A DNA stretch of 64,000 bases, taken from positions 421,001 to 485,000 of the forward strand of contig JAYKKM010000504.1 of the NCBI GenBank assembly GCA_035772405.1, read 5' to 3'. The position numbers were made by a program, and so were the translations under genes. The first letter of the stretch is position 1, and each line of letters begins with the position of its first letter. Source of the stretch: Chrysogorgia sp. JL179-B06. Taxonomy: Eukaryota > Cnidaria > Anthozoa > Scleralcyonacea > Chrysogorgiidae. This document shows, piece by piece, positions 55,941-64,000 of this stretch. The notes under the pieces were generated by a model that ran no database searches, was not told where the DNA came from, and was given only the letters and a program-made list of their open reading frames with translations.

Positions 55941-56140
55941 TGTTAAGAATATTACATATTACTGTAGAGTATAATGATCAACTGTGATTGGTTTGTCTAG
56001 TCACATGATTGTATGACGTGACCTAACCACGCTGTCTTCCTAGTTCCTTATTCAGAGTTTGTATATAGTGTATTTTATATCAACATAAAATGGGTTAAAC
56101 CACAATGCTATTAGTGTCGTTCGAACTTGATCGTTCAACA
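55941..56140 (+). repeat. Copia 5' LTR
   Basis: 200 bp. It begins TGTTAAGAATATTAC and ends CGTTCAACA, with a TATA-like word (tatatagtgtattttatat) near 56062. Confidence 0.95.
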
Positions 56141-56155
56141 GGTTATGGGCCCAGG
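56141..56155 (+). promoter_or_regulatory. Copia primer-binding site
   Basis: ggttatgggcccagg lies immediately after the LTR. Drosophila copia uses the same kind of site, complementary to an internal half of initiator tRNA-Met; the match is from memory of that element. Confidence 0.6.
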
Positions 56156-56226
56156 ATGCTGATTCATTTGGGCAAATCGAACGGATGTCTAATGTATCGA
56201 TTTTGTGAGAATTTTTCGCTGTAAAC

Positions 56227-59200
56227 ATGGCTGATGTGTCGATGTCGAATACGCTGAAGTTCGCGAAGTTGAATGGTTCGAACTATCGAACTTGGTCGTT
56301 CAACATGCGTCTACACTTGGAGAGCCTTGATCTATTTGAGCATGCAAATGGCACGGCTGAATCTCCTGAAGAAGGTGCTAGCGCAGAAATTGTACGAAGC
56401 TTCAATTCTGGTGCAAAAAAAGCGTGGACTCACATCTGTTTATCCATTCAACCGGAGTACCAAATACATGTACGAGATACGACGACAGCAAAAGGAGCTT
56501 GCAGGGATGCTCTGAAAAATCAGTTTGCTCGGGAGTCACTGTTGCAGAAAGTAAGGCTACGACAGCAATATTATTCTTTGCGTTTTCATTCTGGTGATAA
56601 TATGTTGGAACATATAAGTCATTTAAGATCACTGCATGATCAACTTAAAGAGATGGGAGTAAACGTTGACGACAAAGAACTGGCAATGACACTTCTAGCT
56701 AGTTTGCCTGAAGAGTTCAAACCGTTAATAACTGCCCTTGATGCCGTTGGTGATGAGAATGTATCTTATGAAAAGGTGAAAAATATGCTTCTAAATGATA
56801 TTGATCGTAGTAGTGATGCAAAAGGTTCTGAAGATGCTTTTTCTGCAAAACGAGGGAATAAGAAAGGAAAACACAGTGACTACTGGAATAATCAGAAGCA
56901 AGATAGAGTATTTAAGGGCAAGTGCCATAATTGTCAGGAAAGGGGACATTTTGCTCGAGACTGCCCGAAGCGTAATACTCAGGACGGTGCTAATCGAAAA
57001 GGTGATAAGCCAAAGGGATCAGCTCGCTGTGCTGAAAAAGCTGATGGTGACTTTATTACAGAAGACGAAGCATTGTTTACATCTGATCTATTATATAATT
57101 CTGGATGGATTATTGATTCTGGAGCCACACAACATATGACATTTGATAAGAGTAATTTATCGAATTATGTGGAGTTCAAGCAACCGTGTATTGTTAATCT
57201 TGGAGACAATCGTTCGATCTTAGCTTATGGTAAAGGTACCTATCATATTGTTGCAGATCTTGGAGATCGTGTTCAAAATATCAGTCTTCGTGATGTGTTA
57301 TATTTACCAGATCTGGAAAAGAATTTGCTTTCGGTAAGAGCGATGGTTAAATTAGGAGCTAATGTTCGTTTCGAGGGGGATAAATGCGAGATTACGCGAA
57401 ACTCGAAATTACTAGCTGTTGGTGAGATTCAAGGAAAACTTTATATGTTACAAGTCGTTGCAGATGAGCATGTAAACATTGCAAGAGAGGATTCTAATTT
57501 AAAGTTATGGCATTATCGTTTTGGTCATTTGGGCACGGACAGTGTAAAAAAGTTATTGAAAGACGAAATGGTTGAAGGAATGGACAGTAACGGTGTAAGA
57601 AATTCAGTGTGTGAAGGTTGCATCATGGGTAAGCAACATCGAACTGAATATCCGAAAGGAGTTGCAAAGCGTGCAACTGAGCCTCTTGAACTGGTTCATA
57701 GTGACGTTTGCGGACCGATGTCTGTAAATTCTATTGGAGGATCTCGATATTTCGTGACATTTATTGACGATTATACAAGATACACTCATGTTTATTTTAT
57801 GAAGCATAAAGACGAAGTATTAGAGAAATTGAAAGAGTTTGTTAACTTGATGACAAACCTCACTGGTAAGCAGGTTAAAACTTTGCGTACCGACAATGGT
57901 GGAGAGTATTGTTAAAAGGAATTTGAGTCGTACCTTAAGGAGAAAGGAATATTTGTTCATCAATTAACTGTTCCATTTAATCCAGCTCAGAATGGTGTCT
58001 CGGAAAGGATGAATCGCACACTCGTAGAATCGGCTAGGTCAATGATGTCTCATGCAAACATGCAAGTTGAATTTTGGGCTGAAGCTATCAACACTGCAGT
58101 ACATCTTAGAAATCGTAGTCCTACTACATCCCTTGAAGGAATTACACCTTATGAATGCTTATTCAATAGAAAGCCAGATGTCTCAAACCTGAGAGTTTTC
58201 GGCTGTATGGCATTTGCTCACATCCCAAAGAAGCAACGTAAGAAATTTGAGGAAAAGTCTCAGAAAGTCATATTCGTTGGCTATCCCGAAGGGACAAAAG
58301 GTTATAAACTTTATGATACATCATCAACTCGAAAGTTCATTCGCAGTAGAGATGTTGTATTTATGGAAGGGAAATTCCATAATGTTGACGGTGATTGTTC
58401 AGTGAAAACAAATACCGAGTTTTATATCCCAGTGGATGATGTTCCTCTTGAAGTCGAAGTTCAAAATGCAACAGGTGGAGATTTAATTGATGATCATGAT
58501 GAATCAAATGGTGAACAGGATGAACTGGAAGTAGTTCATAATCAACCAGTGGGAGCAATGTATGAAGAAAACTTTCTAAGAGAGACTGAAAATCTAGAAG
58601 CTCGGAGACCGCGCAGACCTCCTGCTAGATTTGATGAAGAATGTTATGTTGGAGATAATCTCACAGCTGATGTAGATGAGCCAGTGAATATTCATCAAGC
58701 ATGGACAGGAAAACATTCTGTTGATTGGATAGAAGCAACTAATTCAGAGTACAAATCACTCTTGGATAACCACACTTGGAACCTTGTACCACCCCCCGAG
58801 GGGAAGAACATTGTTGGAAGTCGTTGGGTGTTTAAAGTTAAACACACAGCAGATGGTTCAGTTGAAAGATTCAAGGCTCGGTTAGTCGCACAAGGATATT
58901 CACAATCTGAAGGAGTCGACTATGAAGAAATCTTTTCACCCGTGGTGCGTTATACCTCAATTAGGTCTCTATTAGCTGTAGCAAATATATGTGACTGGGA
59001 AGTTCACCAAATGGATGTACGGACAGCGTTCCTACAAGGTAATCTAGATGAAGAAATCTATATGAAACAACCGGATGGTTACAAAGATCAAGAAAAGCCT
59101 GATTACGTATGCAAGTTAAACAAGAGTATCTATGGCTTAAAACAAGCTGCACGATGTTGGAACTTTACTATTGACACCTTTCTCAGATCAAATGGTTATC

Positions 59201-60246
59201 GGAAGTGTAGTGCAGATCCATGTATATATATCAAGTCGGCTAAACGTAAGAATGGAAAGATCGATTTTGTTATACTAGCCCTTTATGTCGATGATATCCT
59301 ATGGTTTTCTAACAACACAGAGATGTTGAAGAAGGAGAAAGAAGCACTCGCTAAGAAATTCAAAGTAGATGATATGGGAGAAATAAGTTATGTTCTTGGT
59401 ATGTCTGTGAAGCGCAACCGTGAAGATAGGACACTTACCATTAACCAGCCAAAGTACTTCGAAGGAGTACTGAAGAGATTTGGAATGGAGGAGTGTAAAT
59501 CTGTTTCAACGCCATTGGAACCAGGACGAAAGTTTGAATCATTATCAGAGAATGATACACCAGTAGATGTTCAAGCCTATCAGATGGCAATAGGTTGTTT
59601 AACATATGCAACTACCGCTACTCGACCAGATTTAGCTGCTGCAGTTGGGATTTTGTCTAAGTTCATGTCCAAACCAGGGAAAGAACATTGGCAAGGAGTG
59701 AAGAGAATTTTACGATACATCAAAGGGACACTCAACTATGGTCTCACATTTACTGCAAAAGGCAATAATCCTGTGTTGTCTGACTATTCTGATGCTGATT
59801 GGGGAGGCGATTTGGAAACTCGACGTTCAACGTCAGGGTATGTGTTTCAGATACAAAGTAACACAATCAGTTGGTGTAGTAAAAGGCAAAAGTCTGTTTC
59901 AAGGTCAACAACCGAAGCAGAATATATTGCGTTAAGTAATGCATGTCAAGAATCTGTTTGGCTGAAAAGATTACTTTCTGACATTGGAATGAAACAAGAT
60001 GTTCCGTTAACAATCTTCGAGGACAATCAAGGAGCAATTCAACTGTCAAGAAATCCAAAGTTTCACAATCGTACGAAACATATTGACATTTCATTTCATT
60101 TCATTAGAGAACAAGTAAATCGTAAATTAGTCTCTGTAAAGTACTGTCAGACTGAAGATATGTTGGCTGATGTTATGACGAAAGCTTTGCCAAAGCAAAC
60201 ATTTGAAAGATTTAGAGAAATGTTAGGAGTAAAAGACATTGAGTAG
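56227..60246 (+). pseudogene. Copia gag-pol polyprotein with one in-frame stop
   Basis: ATG 56227; the frame continues to TAG at 60244, interrupted only by TAA at 57913-57915 (codon 563). Domains in order: gag; zinc knuckle CHNCQERGHFARDC (233 onward); protease IIDSGATQH (D297); integrase zinc-binding HYRFGHL...CEGCIMGK; core with LVHSDVCGP (D493) and TLRTDNGGEYC (D556). The stop comes six codons after D556. The Glu block QNGVSERMNRTL follows, then RT (QMDVRTAFLQG, LYVDDILWFS) and RNase H (YSDADWGGD, TTEAEYIAL, ADVMTKALP). The stop cuts the integrase in two, so this copy cannot make full-length Pol unless the stop is read through. Everything else looks intact. Confidence 0.9.
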
Positions 60247-60320
60247 TCAAATGACATTCAAGACATTTACATTAAAGTTGAATTTTTGTTAGTACTGTAT
60301 GTATGATCATTTAGTGGGAG

Positions 60321-60520
60321 TGTTAAGAATATTACATATTACTGTAGAGTATAATGATCAACTGTGATTGGTTTGTCTAGTCACATGATTGTATGACGTG
60401 ACCTAACCACGCTGTCTTCCTAGTTCCTTATTCAGAGTTTGTATATAGTGTATTTTATATCAACATAAAATGGGTTAAACCACAATGCTATTAGTGTCGT
60501 TCGAACTTGATCGTTCAACA
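60321..60520 (+). repeat. Copia 3' LTR
   Basis: Identical to the 5' LTR in base-by-base comparison; preceded by the purine tract agtgggag at 60313-60320. Confidence 0.95.
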
Positions 60521-60999
60521 GATAGTTCCACCAGATAGCCATATTTTTGGAAACTTATCGTCGTGACCTTTTGGAGACTTGTTGTTGTGTAACCAAATCC
60601 ACATACTCTTGTCGTTTTTGAAGGTATCACTAGTTATGTTAGTGCTTATGATGTCGTTGTTTCTAAAATATATGTCAACGCCATTAACCTCACCGTCTTG
60701 TGAGACAGTTGGATCGAACTCAAACTTGCTCAAAGTGATGTGAGGGTACTTTTTGACTAGATTCAGCTTAGCCACGCGTTGGCGTTAGCTATCTCTTCCT
60801 GGTCAGGTATCATTGGTTTGTTTATCGTTAGATACTTAGTGTACTCCGGGTTACTCTTAAACCTACTTGAGTCTACACTAACGTCACCAATATTAGTTTT
60901 CGTCACGAAGAATATATGTATATGCATATTGTCGTCAACATCAAGAAAAAACCTGTTCTTGTCAGCATAAGGATACTTTCTTTTGAACGCATCCATCAT
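60521..60999 (-). pseudogene. Polinton gene of unknown function (frameshifted, cut by copia)
   Basis: ATG at 60999 starts a frame (FKRKYPYADKNRFFLDVDD..., MIPDQEEIANANAWLS) that stops at 60763. An overlapping frame without its own ATG continues with LNLVKKYPHITLSKFEFDP, VNGVDIYFRNNDIISTNI and KSMWIWLHNN down to the copia border. The second frame is closed upstream by a TAA, so the two are best read as one gene broken by an indel near 60770. How it originally ended, and its relation to the structural gene starting at 60542 in a third frame, cannot be settled here. Beta-rich, mixed charge; family unrecognised. Confidence 0.45.
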
Positions 61000-61016
61000 A
61001 ACATACCGTACGTTAT
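61000..61016. promoter_or_regulatory. Divergent start region between two Polinton gene blocks
   Basis: Only 17 bp separate the minus-strand ATG (60999) from the plus-strand ATG (61017). The sequence contains the palindrome cgtacg (61007-61012 region, taccgtacgtta), with TATA-like words on both sides. It probably holds overlapping divergent promoters. Confidence 0.45.
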
Positions 61017-61663
61017 ATGAGAGTGGTAGTATTGATTAGTGGTTCAACGAAAACTATAGACCTATACCAGAGTCAACTATAGCAACTAACTCACACCCTC
61101 ACTTACTAGTGAAGAAGGCAACCATCTTTTGGGACTACGTTAACGTAACCACAGCTAACAACAAGATAACTTATAACAGTAACAACCACGTTTTTAGTCC
61201 TGGGTACCACACCTTTAAAACGATTGCAGACGACTTGAAAGAGTTAGGAGACGTCAAGCTAGTGGCTAACAGATATGACTCGACGTGTACGATAACAACT
61301 GATCAACAAATAGAACTGTTTAGATTTGGACAACTTCTAGGGTTTGACGAAAACACTACAATAACCACCACAAAAACCAGTTCTAACGTTGTGAACGTTA
61401 ACAGAGGACTGAAATACATACAAGTAACATCTAATATTGTGGACAGGTCTAATAACATAGTTAATGGTAGCAAAAGTGGTTGTATCGCAGTACTGCCAAT
61501 AACTAGCACACAGACACTTAAGGGCTCTGTACAACATTTTGGTGTTGGGTCGAAAATCCCAATAAACAAAGGAGTCATCAACCAACTAGAGTTCAAGATA
61601 ACAGATCAGGACGATAACAGTATTAACGTTGGCGAGGTGTTGTTAGACTTACACATCACGTAG
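61017..61663 (+). pseudogene. Candidate virion jelly-roll protein (frameshift near 61070)
   Basis: The ATG at 61017 opens RVVVLISGSTKTIDLYQSQL and stops at 61083. The rest (from about 61064, in another frame) runs open to TAG 61661-61663: HPHLLVKKATIFWDYVNV, GYHTFKTIADDLKEL, IELFRFGQLLGFDENT, GVINQLEFKITDQDDNSINV and EVLLDLHIT. Short beta-rich proteins with this 'SGxxxxIDLY' start and 'LEFKITDxDxN' end recur in cnidarian Polintons, and a single jelly-roll (minor capsid or fibre-like) fold is plausible. The frame register changes by one base, so the copy is broken or misread. The stop overlaps the region just before the integrase ATG. Confidence 0.5.
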
Positions 61664-61668
61664 TGTAT

Positions 61669-62748
61669 ATGGAGCAAGAACTAAGAGATATTTACTACAA
61701 CCCATCAACTGGTTACCAATCTGCCGAGAGGCTGTACCAAAAGACACAAGAAGACGGTCTAAACGTTAGTAGGGTAAAGATAAAGGACTGGCTAAAATCT
61801 CAAGACACATACACTAGGTACAAACCAGTTGTTAAGAAACACAAGTTTAGACAAACGTTTGTTGACTATCTGGGTGAGCAGATACAGATGGACTTGGTTG
61901 ACATGGGCAAGTACAAGCATAAGAACAACGGGTACTACTGGATACTAACAGCCACTGAGATCCTTAGTAGGTATGCTTTCGCAATACCCGTCTATAGGAA
62001 AGACACGAAAAACATGACTAAGGCTGTCACAAAGTTACTAGAGAAGGCTAAGGTTAGATTTGGCGAGTACCCAAAGCTGGCTCAGTTTGACGACGGTAAG
62101 GAATTCTATAACGTTGGTGTGAAGGATCTATTGGATAAACACGATGTTAAGTACTTCAGCACGAACTCTGATAAAAAGGCAGCAGTCGTGGAACGGTTTA
62201 ACAGAACACTCAAGACGTCTATGTGGAAGTACTTCTACAGTAAAGGAACGTACAAGTGGATTGACATTCTAGACCAGCTTGTTGAGAATTACAACAATAC
62301 CAAACATAGTACTATTTTAATGAAACCTAAAGACGTTAGTAAGAAAAACGAAAACGAAGTATGGACGACGTTGTTTGGGTACCATTTCGGTGACTACCCA
62401 CTACCAAAGTTTAAAGTAGGTGATACTGTCAGGATATCAAAGTACAAGAGCATATTCGCAAAAGGGTATGAGGCTAACTTCACTGAGGAGCTATTCAAAG
62501 TTACAAAGGTCATACGTGGTGACCCTACCGTGTACGAGATAGAGGACCATGAAGGGGAACCTATCGTTGGTAAGTTCTACGAGGAAGAGTTGTCAGCTGT
62601 TGATAAAAAAGACGATGTATATAAAGTTGAGAAGATACTAAAGAGAAAGAAGGTGGGAGGTAAGAAAATGGTTTTAGTCAAGTGGCTTGGCTACGATAGT
62701 AAGCACAACTCATGGATACCAGAAAGTGATATTCAAAATATCGAGTAG
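61669..62748 (+). CDS. Polinton integrase (RVE) with C-terminal chromodomain
   Basis: ATG at 61669 (preceded by tagtgtat); 359 residues, intact. The N-terminal helical/zinc-like region is followed by the catalytic core: D75 (QIQMDLVDMG), D141 (LAQFDDGKEF) and E175 (AAVVERFNRTL), the DDE triad of retroviral-type integrases. An SH3-like segment follows (FKVGDTVRISKYK). A chromodomain occupies the last ~45 residues (VYKVEKILKRKKVGGKK, VLVKWLGYDSKHNSWIP). The enzyme joins the element's ends to chromosomal DNA; the chromodomain may guide insertion to methylated-histone chromatin. It follows the jelly-roll gene with 5 bp between them and precedes the next gene by 6 bp. Confidence 0.9.
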   Translation: MEQELRDIYYNPSTGYQSAERLYQKTQEDGLNVSRVKIKDWLKSQDTYTRYKPVVKKHKFRQTFVDYLGEQIQMDLVDMGKYKHKNNGYYWILTATEILSRYAFAIPVYRKDTKNMTKAVTKLLEKAKVRFGEYPKLAQFDDGKEFYNVGVKDLLDKHDVKYFSTNSDKKAAVVERFNRTLKTSMWKYFYSKGTYKWIDILDQLVENYNNTKHSTILMKPKDVSKKNENEVWTTLFGYHFGDYPLPKFKVGDTVRISKYKSIFAKGYEANFTEELFKVTKVIRGDPTVYEIEDHEGEPIVGKFYEEELSAVDKKDDVYKVEKILKRKKVGGKKMVLVKWLGYDSKHNSWIPESDIQNIE

Positions 62749-62754
62749 TATATA

Positions 62755-63759
62755 ATGGCTGAAGGAGGATTCGATGACATTGAAATGAAAAATCGTGAGG
62801 AAGAAAAAGAGCGTAACAATTTTAAGGAACGTACAGACGAACAGTTAGAAATTGAAGTCAACCAACTCAATACTATACTCGAGGAAAACTGGACAACACA
62901 AGAATATAGTAGTATACATAGCAGATTCACTAGGGTGAAACAAGAGCTAGAGAGGAGAGACATAGCACGCAGAGTACAAGACAGACTCACATATGAGGAG
63001 ACATCATTCATAGATAGTGATGGCGGAAAAACGGTGACAATCACCAATAAGGTCAGTGGTGACGTCATGAAGGTCCCTTCAGTTGAAAACCCACCAATCA
63101 CCGATGTACCCAACCACCCTGAAAACGATTTACGTACGTCTTTGAATAAATTCATGATAGATACGTATGATATAGGTCTTGATATGCACGACGACAACGC
63201 ACTCGAGTTAGTTAATAACTCAAGCGTGAGGACTACAACTAATAATATTGATTACAAACCTATTTTAAAAAATGGTGAACGAGGTATACCACATATCGTC
63301 TTAATACGAAATGATGATGGTAGTCTAACTACTAACAGAACAAATAAAAACGATAAGGCGTTAACACAGTTCCTAAGTCTTATCGGTAGAATCGTTGAAA
63401 GGAACAAGACAAGTAGAGGACAGCCGATGATTGACACAACCCCTAACGACTAACTAATAAGAGGTCTAACAGATAGCGAGAACCGTGAACTATAAGGTGT
63501 GGTAAACTCGTCAAATACTATAGACCCACAATCAAGAGTTGGTGATGACGGCGCTTTACAAGTTCAGGCAGATCACTATCAAGAAACAGTAAACAAAACA
63601 CTAGAGCAATTAGATACGACTGAAGATGTGGATAAAATAAGTGAGCTAGAAGTAAGAATCAACGGTTTAAGAGAAGCGAGAGACAGAACAATTAATCAAA
63701 GAGAGGTGGAGGAGGTTAGGGAGCGACAAGAAGAGACATCACTCGGTTACAAAAAATAA
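62755..63759 (+). pseudogene. Large Polinton gene, N-terminal part, with two in-frame TAA stops
   Basis: ATG 62755 in the context agtagtatataATGgct. The first 232 codons encode a hydrophilic protein with a charged helical start (EEEKERNNFKERTDEQLEIE) and a middle region without recognised motifs. TAA occurs at 63451-63453 and again at 63493-63495, but the same frame then continues for 86 more codons of helical, Glu/Arg-rich sequence (ISELEVRINGLREARDRTIN) to 63759. Since the second half has no ATG, this is most simply one gene with two nonsense changes. It appears to continue in another frame beyond 63744. Confidence 0.6.
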
Positions 63760-64000
63760 AGGAGTGGTTTAGAGAAAATTGGTTAGGCGCTTCGGCTTTA
63801 GGAATAACCATAGCCTCTTTCATCACCACGATTATAATATCCGCTAGAAGCGTAGTCTTCAAAGGTGGTCAAGCACTTGGAAAACTAGGAAAAGCTATAG
63901 CTAATCTAGCCACAAAGGCTGGCCCTCTACTGGCTGGACTGCTAAACGTGGTGGCAACTGCGCTAAAGTGGGGAGCTGCAGGCATATCTTGGTTAGCGTC
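63744..64000 (+). pseudogene. Hydrophobic/basic C-terminal module of the same gene (runs off window)
   Basis: An open frame (+2 relative to the preceding one) starts within a run of six A and continues to the window edge: IKEWFRENWLGASALGITIA, ITTIIISARSVVFKGGQAL, GKLGKAIANLATKAGPLLAG. Amphipathic, membrane-active-looking helices of this kind form the conserved C-terminal part of a long Polinton protein. The frame change at a homopolymer could be a real indel or a sequencing error. Its end lies beyond the window. Confidence 0.55.

Larger units (their letters stand above)
55941..60520 (+). mobile_element. Copia LTR retrotransposon, 4580 bp, very recent
   Basis: The 200 bp LTRs (55941-56140 and 60321-60520) are identical in every base compared. 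They start TGTTAAG and end TTCAACA. GATAG flanks both sides (55936-55940, 60521-60525). A primer-binding site (ggttatgggcccagg) follows the 5' LTR, and a purine tract (agtgggag) precedes the 3' LTR. One gag-pol reading frame with a single stop lies between. Inserted at the start of a minus-strand Polinton gene, in opposite orientation to it. Confidence 0.95.
39280..64000. mobile_element. Polinton/Maverick virus-like DNA transposon, 3' side beyond window
   Basis: The set of a protein-primed family B DNA polymerase, an RVE integrase with chromodomain, and blocks of tightly packed small genes is diagnostic of Polintons. Gene order here: polymerase (+) from 39.5 kb; a minus-strand block from 46.5 to 61.0 kb; a plus-strand block from 61.0 kb to the edge. 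The left border is uncertain (39.2-39.5 kb), because an inverted copy of the polymerase 5' end lies there instead of an identifiable terminal repeat. The packaging ATPase, cysteine protease and a clear double-jelly-roll capsid gene are not visible in the window. Three later transposons are nested in it (40518-43075, 49930-53291, 55941-60520). Several genes carry frameshifts, so this copy is defective. Confidence 0.85.

Noticed and set aside
57913..57915. Use of TAA as a sense codon (alternative genetic code), prompted also by TAA at 63451 and 63493
   Set aside because: Many intact genes in the window end at TAA, and neighbouring frames use ordinary stops; separate nonsense changes are simpler.

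Overview
Eukaryotic (metazoan) nuclear DNA: AT-rich, spliced exons with GT/AG borders, tRNA-derived repeats, foldback elements, and pieces of nearly every class of eukaryotic transposon. The mix of BEL/Pao, Helitron, Crypton-type recombinase, CR1/L2-like LINEs, PIF/Harbinger and a Polinton resembles cnidarian genomes (coral or sea anemone); that is an inference from family resemblance, not something the sequence proves. No rRNA gene, CRISPR array or bacterial operon was seen.

Left part (1-39.2 kb) is a transposon graveyard around one likely host gene. A minus-strand Helitron survives as collinear scraps (11.8, 8.4, 7.5 and 4.3 kb), with a second copy of one piece at 1-417. A minus-strand gene with Tudor-like repeats has four recognisable exons (23.6, 22.4, 17.1, 14.8 kb) arranged as a duplicated A-B pair of symmetrical phase 1-1 exons; the last ends at a stop. 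A spliced Crypton-type tyrosine-recombinase gene (20.9-19.6 kb) sits in one of its introns. Two broken BEL/Pao retrotransposons follow (25.4-28.3 kb and 31.4-35.4 kb), the second split by a LINE end and by a 1.67 kb inverted-repeat element with a 9 bp target duplication. Minisatellites lie at 36.0 and 37.5-38.3 kb.

Right part (about 39.3 kb to beyond the window end) is one large Polinton/Maverick, a virus-like self-synthesising DNA transposon. It has a protein-primed family B DNA polymerase on the plus strand; a compact minus-strand block of small genes (C2H2 zinc-finger protein, a zinc-ribbon protein resembling VLTF3-type late transcription factors, coiled-coil and membrane proteins, a BRO-N/nuclease/zinc-finger fusion, candidate virion proteins); then a plus-strand block with a candidate virion protein, an RVE integrase with a chromodomain, and a long broken gene running off the window. 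Packaging ATPase, protease and an obvious major capsid gene are not seen here and may lie beyond 64 kb.

Three younger transposons have landed inside Polinton genes, each with a readable target duplication: a PIF/Harbinger element in the polymerase gene (ATA), a full-length CR1/L2-like LINE with a 2A-like motif in a membrane-protein gene (GTATAC), and a copia element with identical 200 bp LTRs at the start of a structural gene (GATAG). In the first two cases the host reading frame is in register on both sides of the insert, so the Polinton was coding-competent when hit. Further single-base frameshifts and in-frame stops show that this Polinton copy is now defective, unless some are assembly errors.
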